64,000 bases of DNA, taken from assembly GCA_033557465.1 (NCBI GenBank), contig CM066033.1:1355545834-1355609833 (forward strand). Direction: 5' to 3'. This document shows, in pieces, positions 32,122-44,313 of this stretch. The notes beneath the pieces are model-generated. The model made no database searches. It worked only from the letters and a program-made list of their open reading frames with translations, and was not told the origin of the DNA. The first letter of the stretch is position 1; every line of letters starts with the position of its first letter. The stretch comes from Ichthyophis bannanicus (lineage: Eukaryota > Chordata > Amphibia > Gymnophiona > Ichthyophiidae). Position numbers and translations under genes: made by a program.

Positions 32122-32514
32122 AAGCATTCTGTTATTTTGGAAAGCTGAAATGGAGAAGCATGCAAATCCACCCATCCTAAATAATGATAATTACAATATG
32201 CTCACTGAAATGGTTGGGTTGAGCTGATACATATGTAAGGGTAAGGAATGTTGGACAATACAAGCTTTTGTTCTACTAAGAACACATCCTCTGGCTTTTG
32301 TCACCATCACCATCATCATCGTCTTCGTCATATTCATTTGATACGAAGGTTAGCAACTACAGTAGGGTAGGACCATTCTAAGCTCAGTTCCTGTCTTATT
32401 TGTTTTACCTGTGGCAATAGTAGTCCCCAAAGTATGCATTTGTTAGTATTATAAATAGGGGGGAGATTCTGGGGGTGGAGTGGAGACAGCACTTGGGGAT
32501 AACTTGCTAGCAGT

Positions 32515-32710
32515 GATATTCAGCCGCTAGCCGGTTAAGCCCAAAGCAGCTAGTCAGGCACTTAAATGGTTGGCCTAACTTTAGGCGCTTTAGCTAATCG
32601 GCCAGTAACTGAATATCACAGCTGACCAGTTAGCTAACTCGCTCTCTGGCAATCCTGGATATTCAGTGCTGGTGGCCATATATGACTGTGACCACTGAAT
32701 ATCCGGGTTC
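32515..32710. repeat. Interspersed repeat of the 'gaatatc' family, copy 3
   Basis: Blocks 'gatattcagccgctagccgg', 'taactgaatatcacagctga', 'cctggatattcagtgctggt' and 'ccactgaatatccgggttca'. Partial relative of the copies at 35542 and 46395. Confidence 0.65.
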
Positions 32711-33299
32711 AGTTTTCAGCGACCCACCACCCCAGTGCTTGTATTCATAGGCGTTTATAAATTGTAAATGTAGGTTTTTATTTTCCAGCCCGTTAGGTGT
32801 TTGAGGGAACAAAAAAAATCTGAGTTTCAGTGTTTTCATGCCACAGGCACTATCGCTGGGTACCTTTTCCCACTGGAATTACACTTTTCTACTAACTCAA
32901 CTGCAGGCGACCCTTGCTTCAAACATTCACTCCATCCCAAGTTTCCTACAACTTCTCTGGTGTTGATGCCTAAGACTGATTCTTAATTTATATATATGTT
33001 TATATATAGTGTAACTCGGTCGCTGTAGCTCACACTGTAGTGTTGCATACTGTGACACAGACAATGTGGGTAGGGATCTCCTGTCTGAGGCTTTGGGCCT
33101 GGATGCATTCTCAGACCTGGAGAGGGAAAAGGAAGATGGCTGCTGCCATTGTGGTGATTACTGAGGAAATTCTGGTGACTATCTCCTGTCACTAGGACAT
33201 ACCTTCTGATGAAAGGGGACCATTAGAAACCCCTGAGGGAGAAAACCTGGGCAAAAGGCAAAATCTTTTCTTAAAAGTTCTCCCCCCTAATCCACCAAG
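32711..33299. other. Intron sequence, no gene
   Basis: Contains a short ATATAT run near 32990. The stretch near 32750-32870 ('gtgtttataaattgtaaatg' and onward) resembles 41235-41345, an old duplicated segment. Nothing coding recognised. Confidence 0.4.
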
Positions 33300-33309
33300 A
33301 AAACCTCCT

Positions 33310-33436
33310 TCACTATGAAAGCTCAGTATCCTGTTTCCAACAGCGCCCAGTCCAGGTCACAAGTACCTGTCAGGTTCCCAAAAGGTAGAAAGATTCCATG
33401 CTGTTTATCCCAGGAGTAAGCAGTAGACTTTCCACT
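33310..33436 (-). repeat. CR1 3' terminus fragment (antisense)
   Basis: The reverse complement holds 'aacctgacaggtacttgtga' and the preceding 'gcatggaatctttctacctt', matching the CR1 3' end at 23740-23790 and 9260-9319. Confidence 0.75.
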
Positions 33437-34035
33437 TAGGGCCCGATTCTGAGTTGCGGTTTGTGGAGCTGCATGTCCTGGCAGGATGTGCAGCCCCGCA
33501 AGCCATCCGGACCCTATTCTCCCTCTTGCTCTCCCCACACGGATAGAGCCGCAGGATGGGGAGAGCCGGCGGGGGGCAGGAGGGGCCGGGATCTGGGCGG
33601 ATTGGGGGCAGGCCAAGTCGGCAAGACATACAGGCCCGAGTCAGGTCTTGGCCCTGTACGTCCTGCCGGGTCAGAGGGAACATGCTGCTTATTTCACCTC
33701 AAAGGTGGAATAAGCAGCACTGACCCAGCGATTGGGGCTGGGGATCCCCCTTGGGGCTAGGGCCGGGTGCAGGGGGGTTCCCGTCACCCGATCCAGGCCC
33801 TGGCTGGCCAGCCAATGGTCGGGCTGTGGGGAAGAGGGGGGGTCAAAGCTGCGGGAGTCGGGGGAGCTTGCAGGGAGGCAAGGGAATGCCAGGTCGTCCT
33901 CAAGCCCAATTCTATGTGCAGCAGGAACAATTTTTTCCCACTGTTCAGAACCGAGTCCTAACGGGCACGTCCTGCACAGGGCCATTCGGATGGCCCAGAC
34001 GTGCCTCTTTCGAAATCGGGTTCCACATGTCAAAA
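33437..34035 (+). repeat. GC-rich interspersed repeat, copy 2
   Basis: Second copy of the repeat at 10215-10825 with the same block order and the central palindrome (33683-33719, arms 'tgctgcttatttcacct' and its complement). The open frames over this segment are compositional. Located in the SIM1 intron, ending about 220 bp before the exon at 34257. Confidence 0.75.
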
Positions 34036-34256
34036 CAGCTGAATTGTGAGAAATGTATATTTTACAGTGTTCAAAATGCGGTTGTATTATTACACCATGT
34101 TTATTTAGAAACATAGAAACATGATGATGTGGTTGTAACAGCTGCCGGCTAGCTTTCAAGAGAGCCATCAGACAGGAGACCTCTCGGCAGGAATCATGGC
34201 ACTTCTGTGAGTCTTTGCACACTTTCTAATCCTATTTTGGTATTTTTATGTTTCAG

Positions 34257-34662
34257 TATCCCTGCTTTCACACGGAAAGATCTGAATCTGACCACGACAG
34301 CCAGTGGGGTGGAAGTCCACTGACTGATACAACATCCCCGCAGTTACTGGATCCTGCAGAGAGGTCAAATTCTCAGCATCACGATGCGTCCTGTGCCTAT
34401 AGACAGTATGCTGATCGAAACTCTCTGTGCTATGGATTTGCCCTTGACCATTCCAGGCTGGCTGAAGATCGACACCTCCATGCGCAAGCCTGTGAAGGTG
34501 GCAGGTGCGAAGCCGGCAGATACTTCTTGGGGACATCCCAGACGGGCAGAGAGATGTGGTGGGGATCTCGTTCAGCGCTGCCTCTTACCAAGTCATCTCC
34601 GGAAAGCAGAGAGGCTTATGAAAACAGCATGCCTCACATAGCTTCAGTCCGCCGAACCCATG
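34257..34662 (+). CDS. SIM1: SIM1 penultimate coding exon
   Basis: SIM1 is a bHLH-PAS transcription factor that dimerises with ARNT-type partners in the nucleus and is needed for hypothalamic neuron development. This exon encodes part of the C-terminal SIM domain: 135 codons plus one base. Acceptor 'tatttttatgtttcag' precedes TAT at 34257; donor 'catg|gtaaga' follows 34662 (phase 1). Recognised segments include '[19 protein letters not shown]', '[11 protein letters not shown]', '[16 protein letters not shown]' and '[16 protein letters not shown]', as I recall from vertebrate SIM1 proteins. bHLH and PAS exons are not in the window. The frame joins to 38398 without a stop. Confidence 0.93.
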
Positions 34663-34899
34663 GTAAGAGAGATACCCAACTTCTAAGCAATCTGGTGTGT
34701 TTTCCTGCTTCAGAAATTCATCTGTAAGTCCACTAAAAATAATTTCTTAAGGATCTTCAAAGGTGACAGGACCAAGGAATAAGGTAAAAGAGAAACTGAA
34801 TGCCCAGTGAATGATATATACCTTGGGCATTCTAAAAAAACCCAAACCAACAACTCAACAATGATTTACAAAATAAGTGGGCATACTGCAAAAGACTAA
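34663..34899 (+). other. Start of last SIM1 intron
   Basis: Begins gtaagagatac (consensus donor). The intron runs 34663-38397 (3,735 bp) and contains the Harbinger-type MITE, a 'gaatatc' family repeat and small inverted repeats described separately. Confidence 0.85.
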
Positions 34900-35521
34900 A
34901 GGGCGTGTTTACCCCCAGCCCCTTTATTTCTATAGGCGCGGTGGCACTTAACGCATATTAATTTCATTATTGTGTGTTAACCTGTGGAGGCCAATTCTGG
35001 TTTGGGCATCCCCTGCCTGTCCTGGTGCCCAGAATTTGGACATGCTCCGATTCTGGGCACCTGGATGTCCAGTCCACTACCTGGCTAGCCCAGCCAGGCT
35101 CCTGCATGGAGTCGTGGCGTCCTGTTGCCATAACATCATGGCTCTATGCAGGAGCCACGATCCCTGACATCCCCGAGATGTTCCTTTCTCCGCTGCCTGA
35201 TCCCCAATTGGACCTGCCGTGGCCAGGGTCGGGCCACCCCCTCACCTTTCTTTCTGGGCCTGGGTCCTCTGTTATCTATCGTCCAGGGGGAATCGGCCCT
35301 GTACGTCCAGGGTCAGGTTCCCGCCCACTCCCCGCCCTTGCTCCTCCTCCGGCTCACTCCCTTCTGCCCACGAACAGAACTCTCCATGCAACTTGCCTAT
35401 ACATGCGGGGAGCTCTGTCTTCCAGACCGGCAGCCCGGCATTTAGAAGATCTGGACTTCTGGATTGGACGTCCAGCCCCTGTAAATGCTGACCAGAATAG
35501 ATCCCTTCGTAAACATGCCCC
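34900..35521. mobile_element. PIF/Harbinger-type MITE in last SIM1 intron
   Basis: Termini agggcgtgtttac and gtaaacatgcccc are inverted repeats, flanked by TAA at 34897-34899 and 35522-35524. The interior is GC-rich with open frames on the + strand (34974-35528) that carry no transposase motif. Non-autonomous. Confidence 0.65.
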
Positions 35522-35541
35522 TAAATGAGAAAAAATATAGG

Positions 35542-35885
35542 GGCACTTTCAAAGCCATTTAGGCCGTTTGCAGACCTGCAAACTTCCTAAATGGCGCTCA
35601 GTGGGATATTTAGTGGCACTAACAGTTAGTACCGTTGAATATCCCCAGATGCCACCACTAAATGCCCCGATGCTAGCCGGCTAGCGTTAGGGCGATCTGA
35701 GGGCAGAGCAGAGGTGGCACCTGAGGATAACCGGCTAGTGGCAATACTCAGCCACTAGTCTGTTATCCCGTGGTGGAGAGTGTTAGGCACTTGAAAGACT
35801 TATCTAACATTCACCATCATAGCTAACCAGGTAGCAACTGTAGCGCTATCTGGCCAACCCAGATCTTCAGTGCCTCGCCGAAAGA
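35542..35885. repeat. Interspersed repeat of the 'gaatatc' family, copy 4
   Basis: Includes 'ggcactttcaaagccattta' at the start, 'accgttgaatatccccagat', 'gatgctagccggctagcgtt' and 'aggataaccggctagtggca'. One of the more complete copies and comparable in length (about 340-430 bp) to 46395-46830. Confidence 0.65.
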
Positions 35886-38397
35886 TGCATGTCCCTGCAA
35901 CCAGTTCTGGAGACGGGCCAGGGCAAATGGCATGGCTGGGTACATGCAGTTTGCAGGCCACTTTAGAAATGTGGTTGTCCCTGAAACGTACAGCCACAGA
36001 AACGAGTACATTGCTGGTGGAAGATTTTTTGACCAATGATGGTAATCTTAAAGCCTTGGAGATGGCTAGCATTTCAAACGAAGGTCTTTTTTTGCCCTTC
36101 CCAAACTGAAATTAGCAGACAGTGGATATATGGTGATTATTTTGGTAAATGCCATTTCAGAACAGGAGCGTTTTAAATATGGAGAATGCTTATCACATTT
36201 ACAATCCCCAGAGGCATTTTGAAGGCAGAGAGAGGGAGTGGTTTGGATGAGTCTACAGTATAGACATGGATTCCCAATTCACTTAGGGATTCCACATCTA
36301 TACCAAACATTATGGCCGTTGGCATTTAGAGATGTCCCAAGTTATGTATACGTGCATGCTGGCAGCGGAAACTGTATTATGTCAAGGTTTGTCTCCCCCT
36401 CCCTCCACTAGCTCCTTCTACCCAATGAGCATCCCACACCTCAGTTTCCTCCCTCAACATCCCACTACATCTGATCTCCCCTTCTTCTCTTCAAGCCATC
36501 TCATTCCTCCCATTTCCCCCAGCACATCCACTACTCAGCTGCAACCAAACCACCTGTAGCACTAAATTCCCCACCTGGCAACAGTGACTTATGTCACCCC
36601 CCACGGCAGTACCAGTAGATTACCACTAGGGGTCATTGGTGCCATTTTGGAACCCACTGTATGATGAGGAGGAGCAAATGGTCATCCCTCCTGCTCCCAC
36701 TAGGTACCAGGGACCCCTGATAAGCCTTGGGAAGGGAACTGGGGAGAGGGGTGGGGGGTGTCACTGGGGTCAGTCTTGCCAGGGGGCAGTCGGTGGTGGG
36801 AGGGTTTAGTGCCAGGAGTGGTCTTGGCTGCAGCTAAGTATCAGCTTGGGAGGGGGGAGGGCGTAAAGGGCATTGGATGTGGTGGGAGGTTGGGGGAAGA
36901 TTGGAGTGTGCGGGGCCATCAGGGAGGGCATCCAAGTTGGGGTGAGTCATCAGGGAGATAACCAGTGGTGCCAGAGTGCACATGAAGATCAGGAGCAGTG
37001 ATTTTAAGAAGCCGCTCCCATGCATTTGTGGGGGATATTTTAAAGATTTTTTCCTCATGTGCAGCTTCTTAAAATCTTTGTTCCCGCCAGATGTAGAAAG
37101 CCATACCCATGCAGTCCTGCACCTATTTTGCAAGAGGCTCTCTGTTTGACAGAGCCTCTTGTAAATACTTTCCATATCCTGACCTAGATGTGTGAATTCC
37201 CCTCATCATGTCCTATCTAAAATGTGCCTTTAAATCTGTATATATATTATGCACGTATGTCCTTGTCAGTGTCTGTCAACAAGCAGTGGGATTCACGTGT
37301 GCATATCAGCACACATGAGCACCCCACTGAAAGACTCAGACAGACATGGAACCTACATCTCTCTTCGGAATGCAGGACATCAGAGAGCTGTAGGATCAGA
37401 GTGAGGTCGTGAACCGTGGCCTCTGGAACGGAGAGAAGTGGTGAGCTACAGACTAGTGGGAGCTTGAGAGACAGAGCCTGAAGGAAATAAGAGAAACGAA
37501 TATGAGGGGATGAGAATGAGGAGTTAATAATCAGTTAAATCATCTATAGCAACCAGATTGCTAAACAGCGTAAAGTTAGGGCAGATCAGTGGTTGGTCTA
37601 ACTTTATACAGTTTGCATTTAAAGTTTGAATTTTTTGTAAAACATGGGATAATCTGGGCTCAGTTTCTTGGGTTATGATATATTCGGATTATTCACACCA
37701 TTAAAGATTTAATATTCCATTGTGATATACAGTACTATTCATTGATAAAATGGCATAATGTTTTGTACTGAAGCAAACCTGGCACAAACCTATGAAAAGG
37801 GAACTTTCAACGGTTAAAGTACTGAAAATGACAAGAAAACCCTAGTATAGATTATTAACTCCTCATCCTCATCGTTACCCCCTCCCTCCTACAAATTAAC
37901 CAAAAGAGAAAAGTCAGTCATAAGAATGGAGGAAACAAGACAGTTTGAGAGGTAACGTGGAGCGTTCTGAACTTCCTTGCTATGGGGTCTGATTCCATAA
38001 AACTTGTCTCTCATGGTGAGTCTATGGGGGAAAAGCTTAGTGAGTCAGATCTAGGAATGTGAAAACCAGTTGTAATACTCTCTTTTGTAAAAGCAGTAAA
38101 TAATTCTCAATGTCCCTCCAAAGCAAGAAGTTGAATTGTCCAGTAAGGAAAATCACCAAGTGGTATCCTCCAGACTACTGTTCAGCTGAGTTGTGCATAT
38201 GTTCAAAGCAAAATACATTAACTAATAAAGGAAAAATTGAGATGATAGAATATTTGTGTATACATTTGAAATGTGTTTGCTATGAGATGCACAAGAGTGG
38301 AACTAAGTGTATACATATTTGGTCATTTAACTGAATATTTTCGCTACTGAAGCCTTGTGTAGGCTACTTTCATTGTGTTGTGTTGCTGTTTTTCCAG
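35886..38397 (+). other. Remainder of last SIM1 intron
   Basis: 36600-36960 is a GC/purine-rich segment partly shared with 26930-27100. 36985-37165 contains two small inverted repeats ('gattttaagaag' with its complement; 'aagaggctctctgtt' with 'acagagcctctt'). 37200-38397 looks unique and ends with the acceptor 'gttgctgtttttccag' before 38398. Confidence 0.5.
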
Positions 38398-39125
38398 GGA
38401 GAGGACATTGGGATGAGGACAGTGTCGTCAGCTCCCCTGATCCTGGGTCTGCTGCTAGTGAATCTGGGGACCGCTACCGTACTGACCAGTATCAAAGTAG
38501 TCCACATGAGCCTAGCAAAATCGAAACATTAATACGAGCCACCCAGCAAATGATTAAAGAGGAAGAAAATAGGTTGCAGCTCCGGAAGGCTACGAATGAC
38601 CCAATGGCATCCATTAATGGAGCTGGGAAGAAGCACTCTCTTTGTTTTGCCAACTTCCAGCAGACGCAGCTGGTAGGGGTGGCCTGCCGGGGTACTTCTG
38701 TTGCCAATCGGTCTCCCTGTGAGCATACTCAACAGGAGGTGAAGATTATGAGCCCGCGTGATAATGAATATGACAACAGCCCAACAACGCTATCGAGGAT
38801 CAGCAGCCCGAACTGTGACCAAATTTCCAAATCTAGCGTGACGCTAGCTAAAGACTACTTACACTCAGACATGTCTCCTCACCAGGTGGGAGATCATTCT
38901 TCAGCCTCTCCAAACTTTTACAGCTCTCACAGGCAGTACTTTGATAAACATGCATACACATTGACTGGCTATGCTTTGGAGCATATATATGACGCAGAAA
39001 CCATTCGGAACTATTCCTTGGGCTGCCATGGATCTCATTTTGACGTAACGTCTCACTTAAGAATGCAACAGGATCCAGCGCAGGGACACAAGGGGACATC
39101 GGTTATAATAACCAATGGAAGCTGA
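38398..39125 (+). CDS. SIM1: SIM1 terminal coding exon
   Basis: Two bases complete the split Gly codon, then 242 codons including TGA at 39123-39125. The acceptor 'tgtttttccag' is at 38387-38397. Hallmarks of SIM1: '[18 protein letters not shown]', '[18 protein letters not shown]', '[16 protein letters not shown]', '[19 protein letters not shown]' and the exact C-terminal 'TSVIITNGS'. Together the two exons give 377 residues, roughly the C-terminal half of a protein of about 760 residues. The 'SSPDPGS' to '[12 protein letters not shown]' stretch is the strongly conserved core; 38680-38760 and 38890-38930 are more variable. The frame is intact, consistent with a live gene. Confidence 0.96.
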
Positions 39126-40860
39126 TAGGTTTTCTAAAATGGTTTTATGCTTAAACAGAATCTTTGAAATGTCATTAAAAAAAATACCCCCAGGCAAATA
39201 TTTTTACGCTCTCATTACCAGCATCTGACATATCACAATGCACTAAAGATAATCTGATAGATCAGTTTGTTGAAAGAGGTCACCTACACTATATAATGCA
39301 CTGTGGAACGTTCAAGGATAGAGTGAAAATGGATTCAAAGTACTGGTAAAAGTTGCTCTTGCAATACTGAAACGAAGATAGTCCGACAACATATTTGTAC
39401 AGTCAGGCTCCCCAGTTTATAGAGCATTCTGGGAAACTGATAAAATATTACTGAAGGGAGAGTCCTACACCTGTTTATGGCCAACAACCCTACTCAGCAC
39501 GCAGCTATGCACTCTTTTATGCAAAATGTGGAATGTATAATCTTTTTGAAACACACGCCAAAAAAAGCCCCCCAAAAATTGAAGTACAAATGCAGTGTAC
39601 ACGTCTATTGGCTGAATCTCAAACTCGTCTTTCTCAAAGCTGCAGAACTAGAGGTGATGCATAGACATAGACGTTAGTCAGGCCTTTTTAAAAACTCTGA
39701 AATGTTTACTGCCTTCTGATATCCCTCTCAGAAATGCTTCATCCCGTTATTCACCCATATTTACTTGTCCTTCAGTGTGACAGGACCCTCATGAGGCCTG
39801 ATTCACTGAAGCTTTTCCTCCTTTTCTGCCTATGGGAAAATACCTTGATGAATGAGACCCATGGAGGCAGGAAGGTCAGGTATGAAAATTAGTTGTTTTT
39901 AAATGGATAAAGCCAAGGAGACATAAATGATTGTGAACTTATGAATGGCCTGGCTTTGGATGCACGTTCATTTAGTTTACAGCTGTTAATAGTATGGTTC
40001 ATCCTGTAATTGGGTCTCATTGCATAGTATTAGAATGGGATGCAGTGGGTCATCTAGGCTTGAAATACAAGGTGCAATGTTTCTACTGCTATTACGTCTA
40101 CATGTCAGTGGCCCCGTTCAGAGGCAAATACTGTATTGCATTAGCACCTTGATGAAGTTCTGCACTTAAAATAGATAAAATAGGATTTTTATTGAACTTA
40201 CGAAATTTGCCTCTGCAAAAGTACATTAATGTCTTAAGCCTTGGGTAGTATAGTTATAATATTTGGATATCTCTGGATGTTAGAACTAAGCAACTGTTTT
40301 GACCAAAGGTTAAAGTTACTGTGTAGGGACAGGCCGAGATTGTCTTAGTGTTCCACCCTTTACAAGTTCATGCATGCAAAAAGAGTAGCCACCAGTCCCT
40401 AAATTATCTATAATGGGGTTTTCTTGTCATTTTCAGTACTCAGTCCCCCCTCCCCCATAGACTTGGAGAAACTATGGCAGTCAGAAATAATTCTAATGGC
40501 TCCTTCTCCAGTAGGACTTAGGAAAACCTACCTAGGATCTCAATTCAAGTCTTTCATGCAGATTTATCCTGCCTGCATTGAGGGACTATGCATAATAAAA
40601 ACTCAAATTGGTGACTAGAATTCACGGATTCAGACTTTTCAAGCTCATGACTTCCTCGCAGGTGAATGATTCCTGCACACAGGGAAAGGCTGCGAATGAG
40701 TCCTTAAAAGGTTTAATATTTTATAGTTTAAAATTTTATAGTAGTATTTTCTCGGTTATCATGCTTATCTTTTTGTTTCATTCAACGATTCACATTCTAG
40801 TCGTAGGAAATTTGTCAGATTCCCAAAAGCCATTTAGAATGACTTATTAAAATAAATAAA
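39126..40860 (+). other. SIM1: Putative proximal SIM1 3' UTR
   Basis: Directly follows the SIM1 stop and is free of recognisable repeats. Candidate poly(A) hexamers: ATTAAA near 39174, AATAAA at 40594-40599 and overlapping AATAAA at 40851-40860. Which is used cannot be decided from sequence; vertebrate SIM1 transcripts have long 3' UTRs, so it may extend further. Confidence 0.55.
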
Positions 40861-43800
40861 AAAAATGCCCAAGAGATCACAACGGCAGTTTCTTTTGCAG
40901 ATTTTCCAGTTTCTTAGATTCAGTGTACTGGGATAGTATGATGCCTGGTGGTGCCGTTGCAGTTGTCTAAAGGGCCTACTGTATAGACCAAATGCTGTCT
41001 CTCATTCTGTCTCTATGGGAAAACGCCTTTTTACACGATATATAATACCATAGAGTGGGCTGCGGTATACTGGCTTATTTGAATGCTCCTGATACTCAAA
41101 ACATATTAACACAATGCGAAATCAGCCATTGACCTTTCTGAAAGACTGAATAATAAGACAGGATATCACTCTTCCCAAACATAATTGCGCTTTTTAAGTC
41201 AATTTTAATTAATAAATATGGCTTCTATTCTGAGGTGTTTATAAATTGTACATTTATTTTCCAGCTACTTACGGGGATTTTGAGGGTTAAAAAAAAATCT
41301 GTATTTATTTGGTGTTTTTATGCCAGAGGGTATTGTTGTTGGATAACTTTTCCGGTGGAAACAAATATGTGCAGGTGTGTTGGTTAGGAATCATTGGTGC
41401 AGAAAAGTTACAAAAATTGGGTGAAGGATAGGAGATAAGCCAGGGAGGGTTGAGGAGTACTATGGAAGTGCTGTTTTTTGGTATTTATCCAATAAGCACC
41501 TATCTTAATATTTTAGTTTTGTTTTTTATTGGTTAAGTTGAAATCAGAAGCCCTATTTATAAATCAGAGAATACTGGTGTTTGCGTAGAATATTCATTCA
41601 TAAAATCATTCTATGGACTTGTAAGCCATCTTGAGCTCCAAAATAGGGGAGCCTAGATTCAGACTGTGGCATGTGGTGGCCTCCCTCCCTTTTCCTTGCC
41701 AATTATCTTATAGTTTTACAGTACATGCCAGGGTTAGCACCATAAAAAATGGTATTACGGCCATCGTGCTGTCGATTGACTAGATAGTAGAGGTGGCCAT
41801 ATTATATATGTGGTCAATTTTCAATGGCAAGCCAGCCACATAACGTTAAATAGATATCTGATTGGTTTAATTTGTGCCGATTTTCAGTGGTGCTATCTGC
41901 TTAAGTGAAAACACATCCACAATGCCCAACCTCAAAGGTTAAATTAATGAATACTATGGGCCATCATAAATTGGGCATCTCAATATGTTCAGTCATTTCA
42001 TAATGAGCCAGCTTAATTCCATCAGTTTAATCAGCGGTCTATCAATTTTTGTGCATTTGTTTTTATTTTTTAAACTCGGTATATCAAAGGACCATTAACG
42101 CTCACAGCTTTCAGATTCCCGATGAGCTCCTGGCAGAACGAGTATGTGTTGTTCTCCTGATACCTCACCCTGACACTTTTCTGAGCAGAGTTTGCCTGCT
42201 ATTCCTAACTACCAGTTGAAAGTGACTGTGACCGGGCTACGTTAATGTTTGGAAACCCTCTGTGCCGGCAGAGAGTATGTACGCAAGATACCGATAAGGA
42301 GGAAAGACAAAACAGGGAACAAGAGCAAAGTGAAAGAATGTTAACCAACAAAAGGTAATCAAAGCAAGAAAAGAAGCGTGGTAGAGAAGGAAAGTGAAGG
42401 CAGGAAGTCAACATCTAATGAGCACAGATTAGCGCTCCAAATGAGACATGCACAGGCCACAACAGGTGATGAACATGTAGCAGGGAGAGAACTAGCAGAG
42501 GCAATAACCAGTATGCTCGCTGGTATTCTGCATGTATCAGCAAGCGTAGACCAAGGGCAGTGGCAGTGGAGGCGACCCAAACCTTTGCAAATGTGCAGAT
42601 ATAGCTGGAAGACAGCTTAGTACGACCGTAATGCATGTGCCAGGTAGGCAACAAGGGGCAATGCGCCCGGATATTTCCTAGAATGGGCAAAGGTTAACTT
42701 CTAGCATTTATGTTCACTCCACTACATCCACTCAATGTAGTTGTTTTTGCCTGTTCAAAGGGGGCGCGGGGAGGAAGGACTAATCCTTAAATTCAACCAA
42801 AAATGACTTATTCCAATTCCCCATTCAAATTAAAAACGGCGGAGATTTAATTGTAAGAATCAAAAAGTAGGAAGGGATTAAGATGACAGTATACAGGAGG
42901 AAAAGCAGCAAAGAAATTGGGTGGAGAGCTGGATCCCCTTCATTACGCTAAGAAAGGTGATAAGATCCTAATTTTGGAAGTTTGCATCCGACCTAGAATA
43001 TTGTTAGAATTATGAATTTATCAGCTCAACTGAAATGCTTTGCTGGATTTATTTCAGCAAAAAAAGAGGGACTCACCCATCGTATGACGGAAGGTTTGTA
43101 AATCAAACAATCGCAAATTATAATTCTGAAATGACCTTTCGTAGCCGTCTAGTTTTACAAGGGCAGTTTTCAGACTGGGGGACGTGTTTACTGAACCTTT
43201 AGTGTGTGGTTAGCACCATGCTAAAAAGGAGCAGAGGAGGCCATGCTAGCCTGGTAGCTTGCATCAGGTGGGCACTGGTTGGGATGTGGACATTCCTGGT
43301 GCGTTGTTAATGACCCGTGCCAACTGCATTGCACATCAGTAGCGTGGGTGCAACTAATGGCACCTGATTGGCTGGCGTTAATTGCACCTGCAGCACAGTC
43401 TCTGCGGTACTACGTGGTTCTCCTGTGCTTACTGCAGGCGGACTGATGTACATTTGGCGATAAACCCTAATGCGGTTCACACGCACGTTACTGATGCGGT
43501 GCTTAGGCAACATGACCTTGTGTGTGTAACTGTGAAGTCTGTGGGTAGTTTTTACTTACAAGCTATCCATCAGTTTTCAAAGGGAATATCTTTCCCTCTG
43601 AAAATCAGTTCGGGAAAAACACGCACAAATTTGCACCTGCTATAAAGCTGTAAACGTATGTGCATATAGGCGTATAAATGCCGTCCCGCCCTGACCACTT
43701 CCCCTCAGTGGGTGCAGCCTTACGGCTATAGTGGTGTTATGTGCACAAACCTACGCGCATATAGGATAGGCAGTTTTCCAAAAGGCTATTTTGGTGCTTA

Positions 43801-43955
43801 AATCCCTGTTTTATGCGTGGAGATGCCACAGATCATTTCCCCAGAATTCTTTTCTAGCAGTACTAAACATGCTTGCTAATATTTGACAGTGTTTTCGGAG
43901 TTGCCAGTGAGCAAGATAACTAACTTTAGCCAGTGGCAGCATGCTAACATTCTTA
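40861..43955. other. Downstream flank or distal 3' UTR, no gene
   Basis: Mostly unique AT-rich DNA. 41235-41345 duplicates text of 32750-32870. 43178-43330 starts with a Harbinger-type terminus 'gggggacgtgtttactgaac'. Open frames around 42200-42690 have no recognisable motif on either strand. Confidence 0.4.
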
Positions 43956-44310
43956 GGGCCCCTTCTACTAGACCTCACTAACCAGTTAATTCTCAGTTTA
44001 GCAGATGGTAGCTGGCCGCGGTGAGTGCTAATGGGCCGCCCTGTTAGCTACTCTGCCAAAATGCATGCTCACTGGCAATTGCGCACTGCTTTGCAGGGCG
44101 GACGGGTTAAGGGTGGAGGTGGAGAGTGCAGTTACGTGCAGTTATAGTAGGCATGGCACATAGCGGCAGTTCACCTAATGACTCTGAATGTTGTCGTGCC
44201 AGGAACATGCGACTTGTGTCCCAACAGCTAATACTGAGGCTTTGCACTTAATATGTACTTGTTTCACACATTAAGTGCAAAACCTCAGCAGGCTTTTGTA
44301 AAAGGAGCCC
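43956..44310. mobile_element. MITE with TTA target duplication
   Basis: Left end gggccccttctacta and right end tttgtaaaaggagccc are imperfect inverted repeats, flanked by TTA at 43953-43955 and 44311-44313. This fits a PIF/Harbinger-type non-autonomous element of 355 bp. Confidence 0.6.
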
Positions 44311-44313
44311 TTA

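Noticed and set aside
33689..34222. Minus-strand ORF of 177 codons next to the SIM1 exon
   Set aside because: Overlaps the GC-rich repeat and the intron; no motif, no conservation in the other repeat copy.
34974..35528. 184-codon + strand ORF in the SIM1 intron
   Set aside because: Contained in a Harbinger-type MITE; no transposase or other domain recognised and no splice support.
42205..42690. Overlapping ORFs on both strands downstream of SIM1
   Set aside because: No recognisable domain, no similarity between frames and no flanking gene signals.
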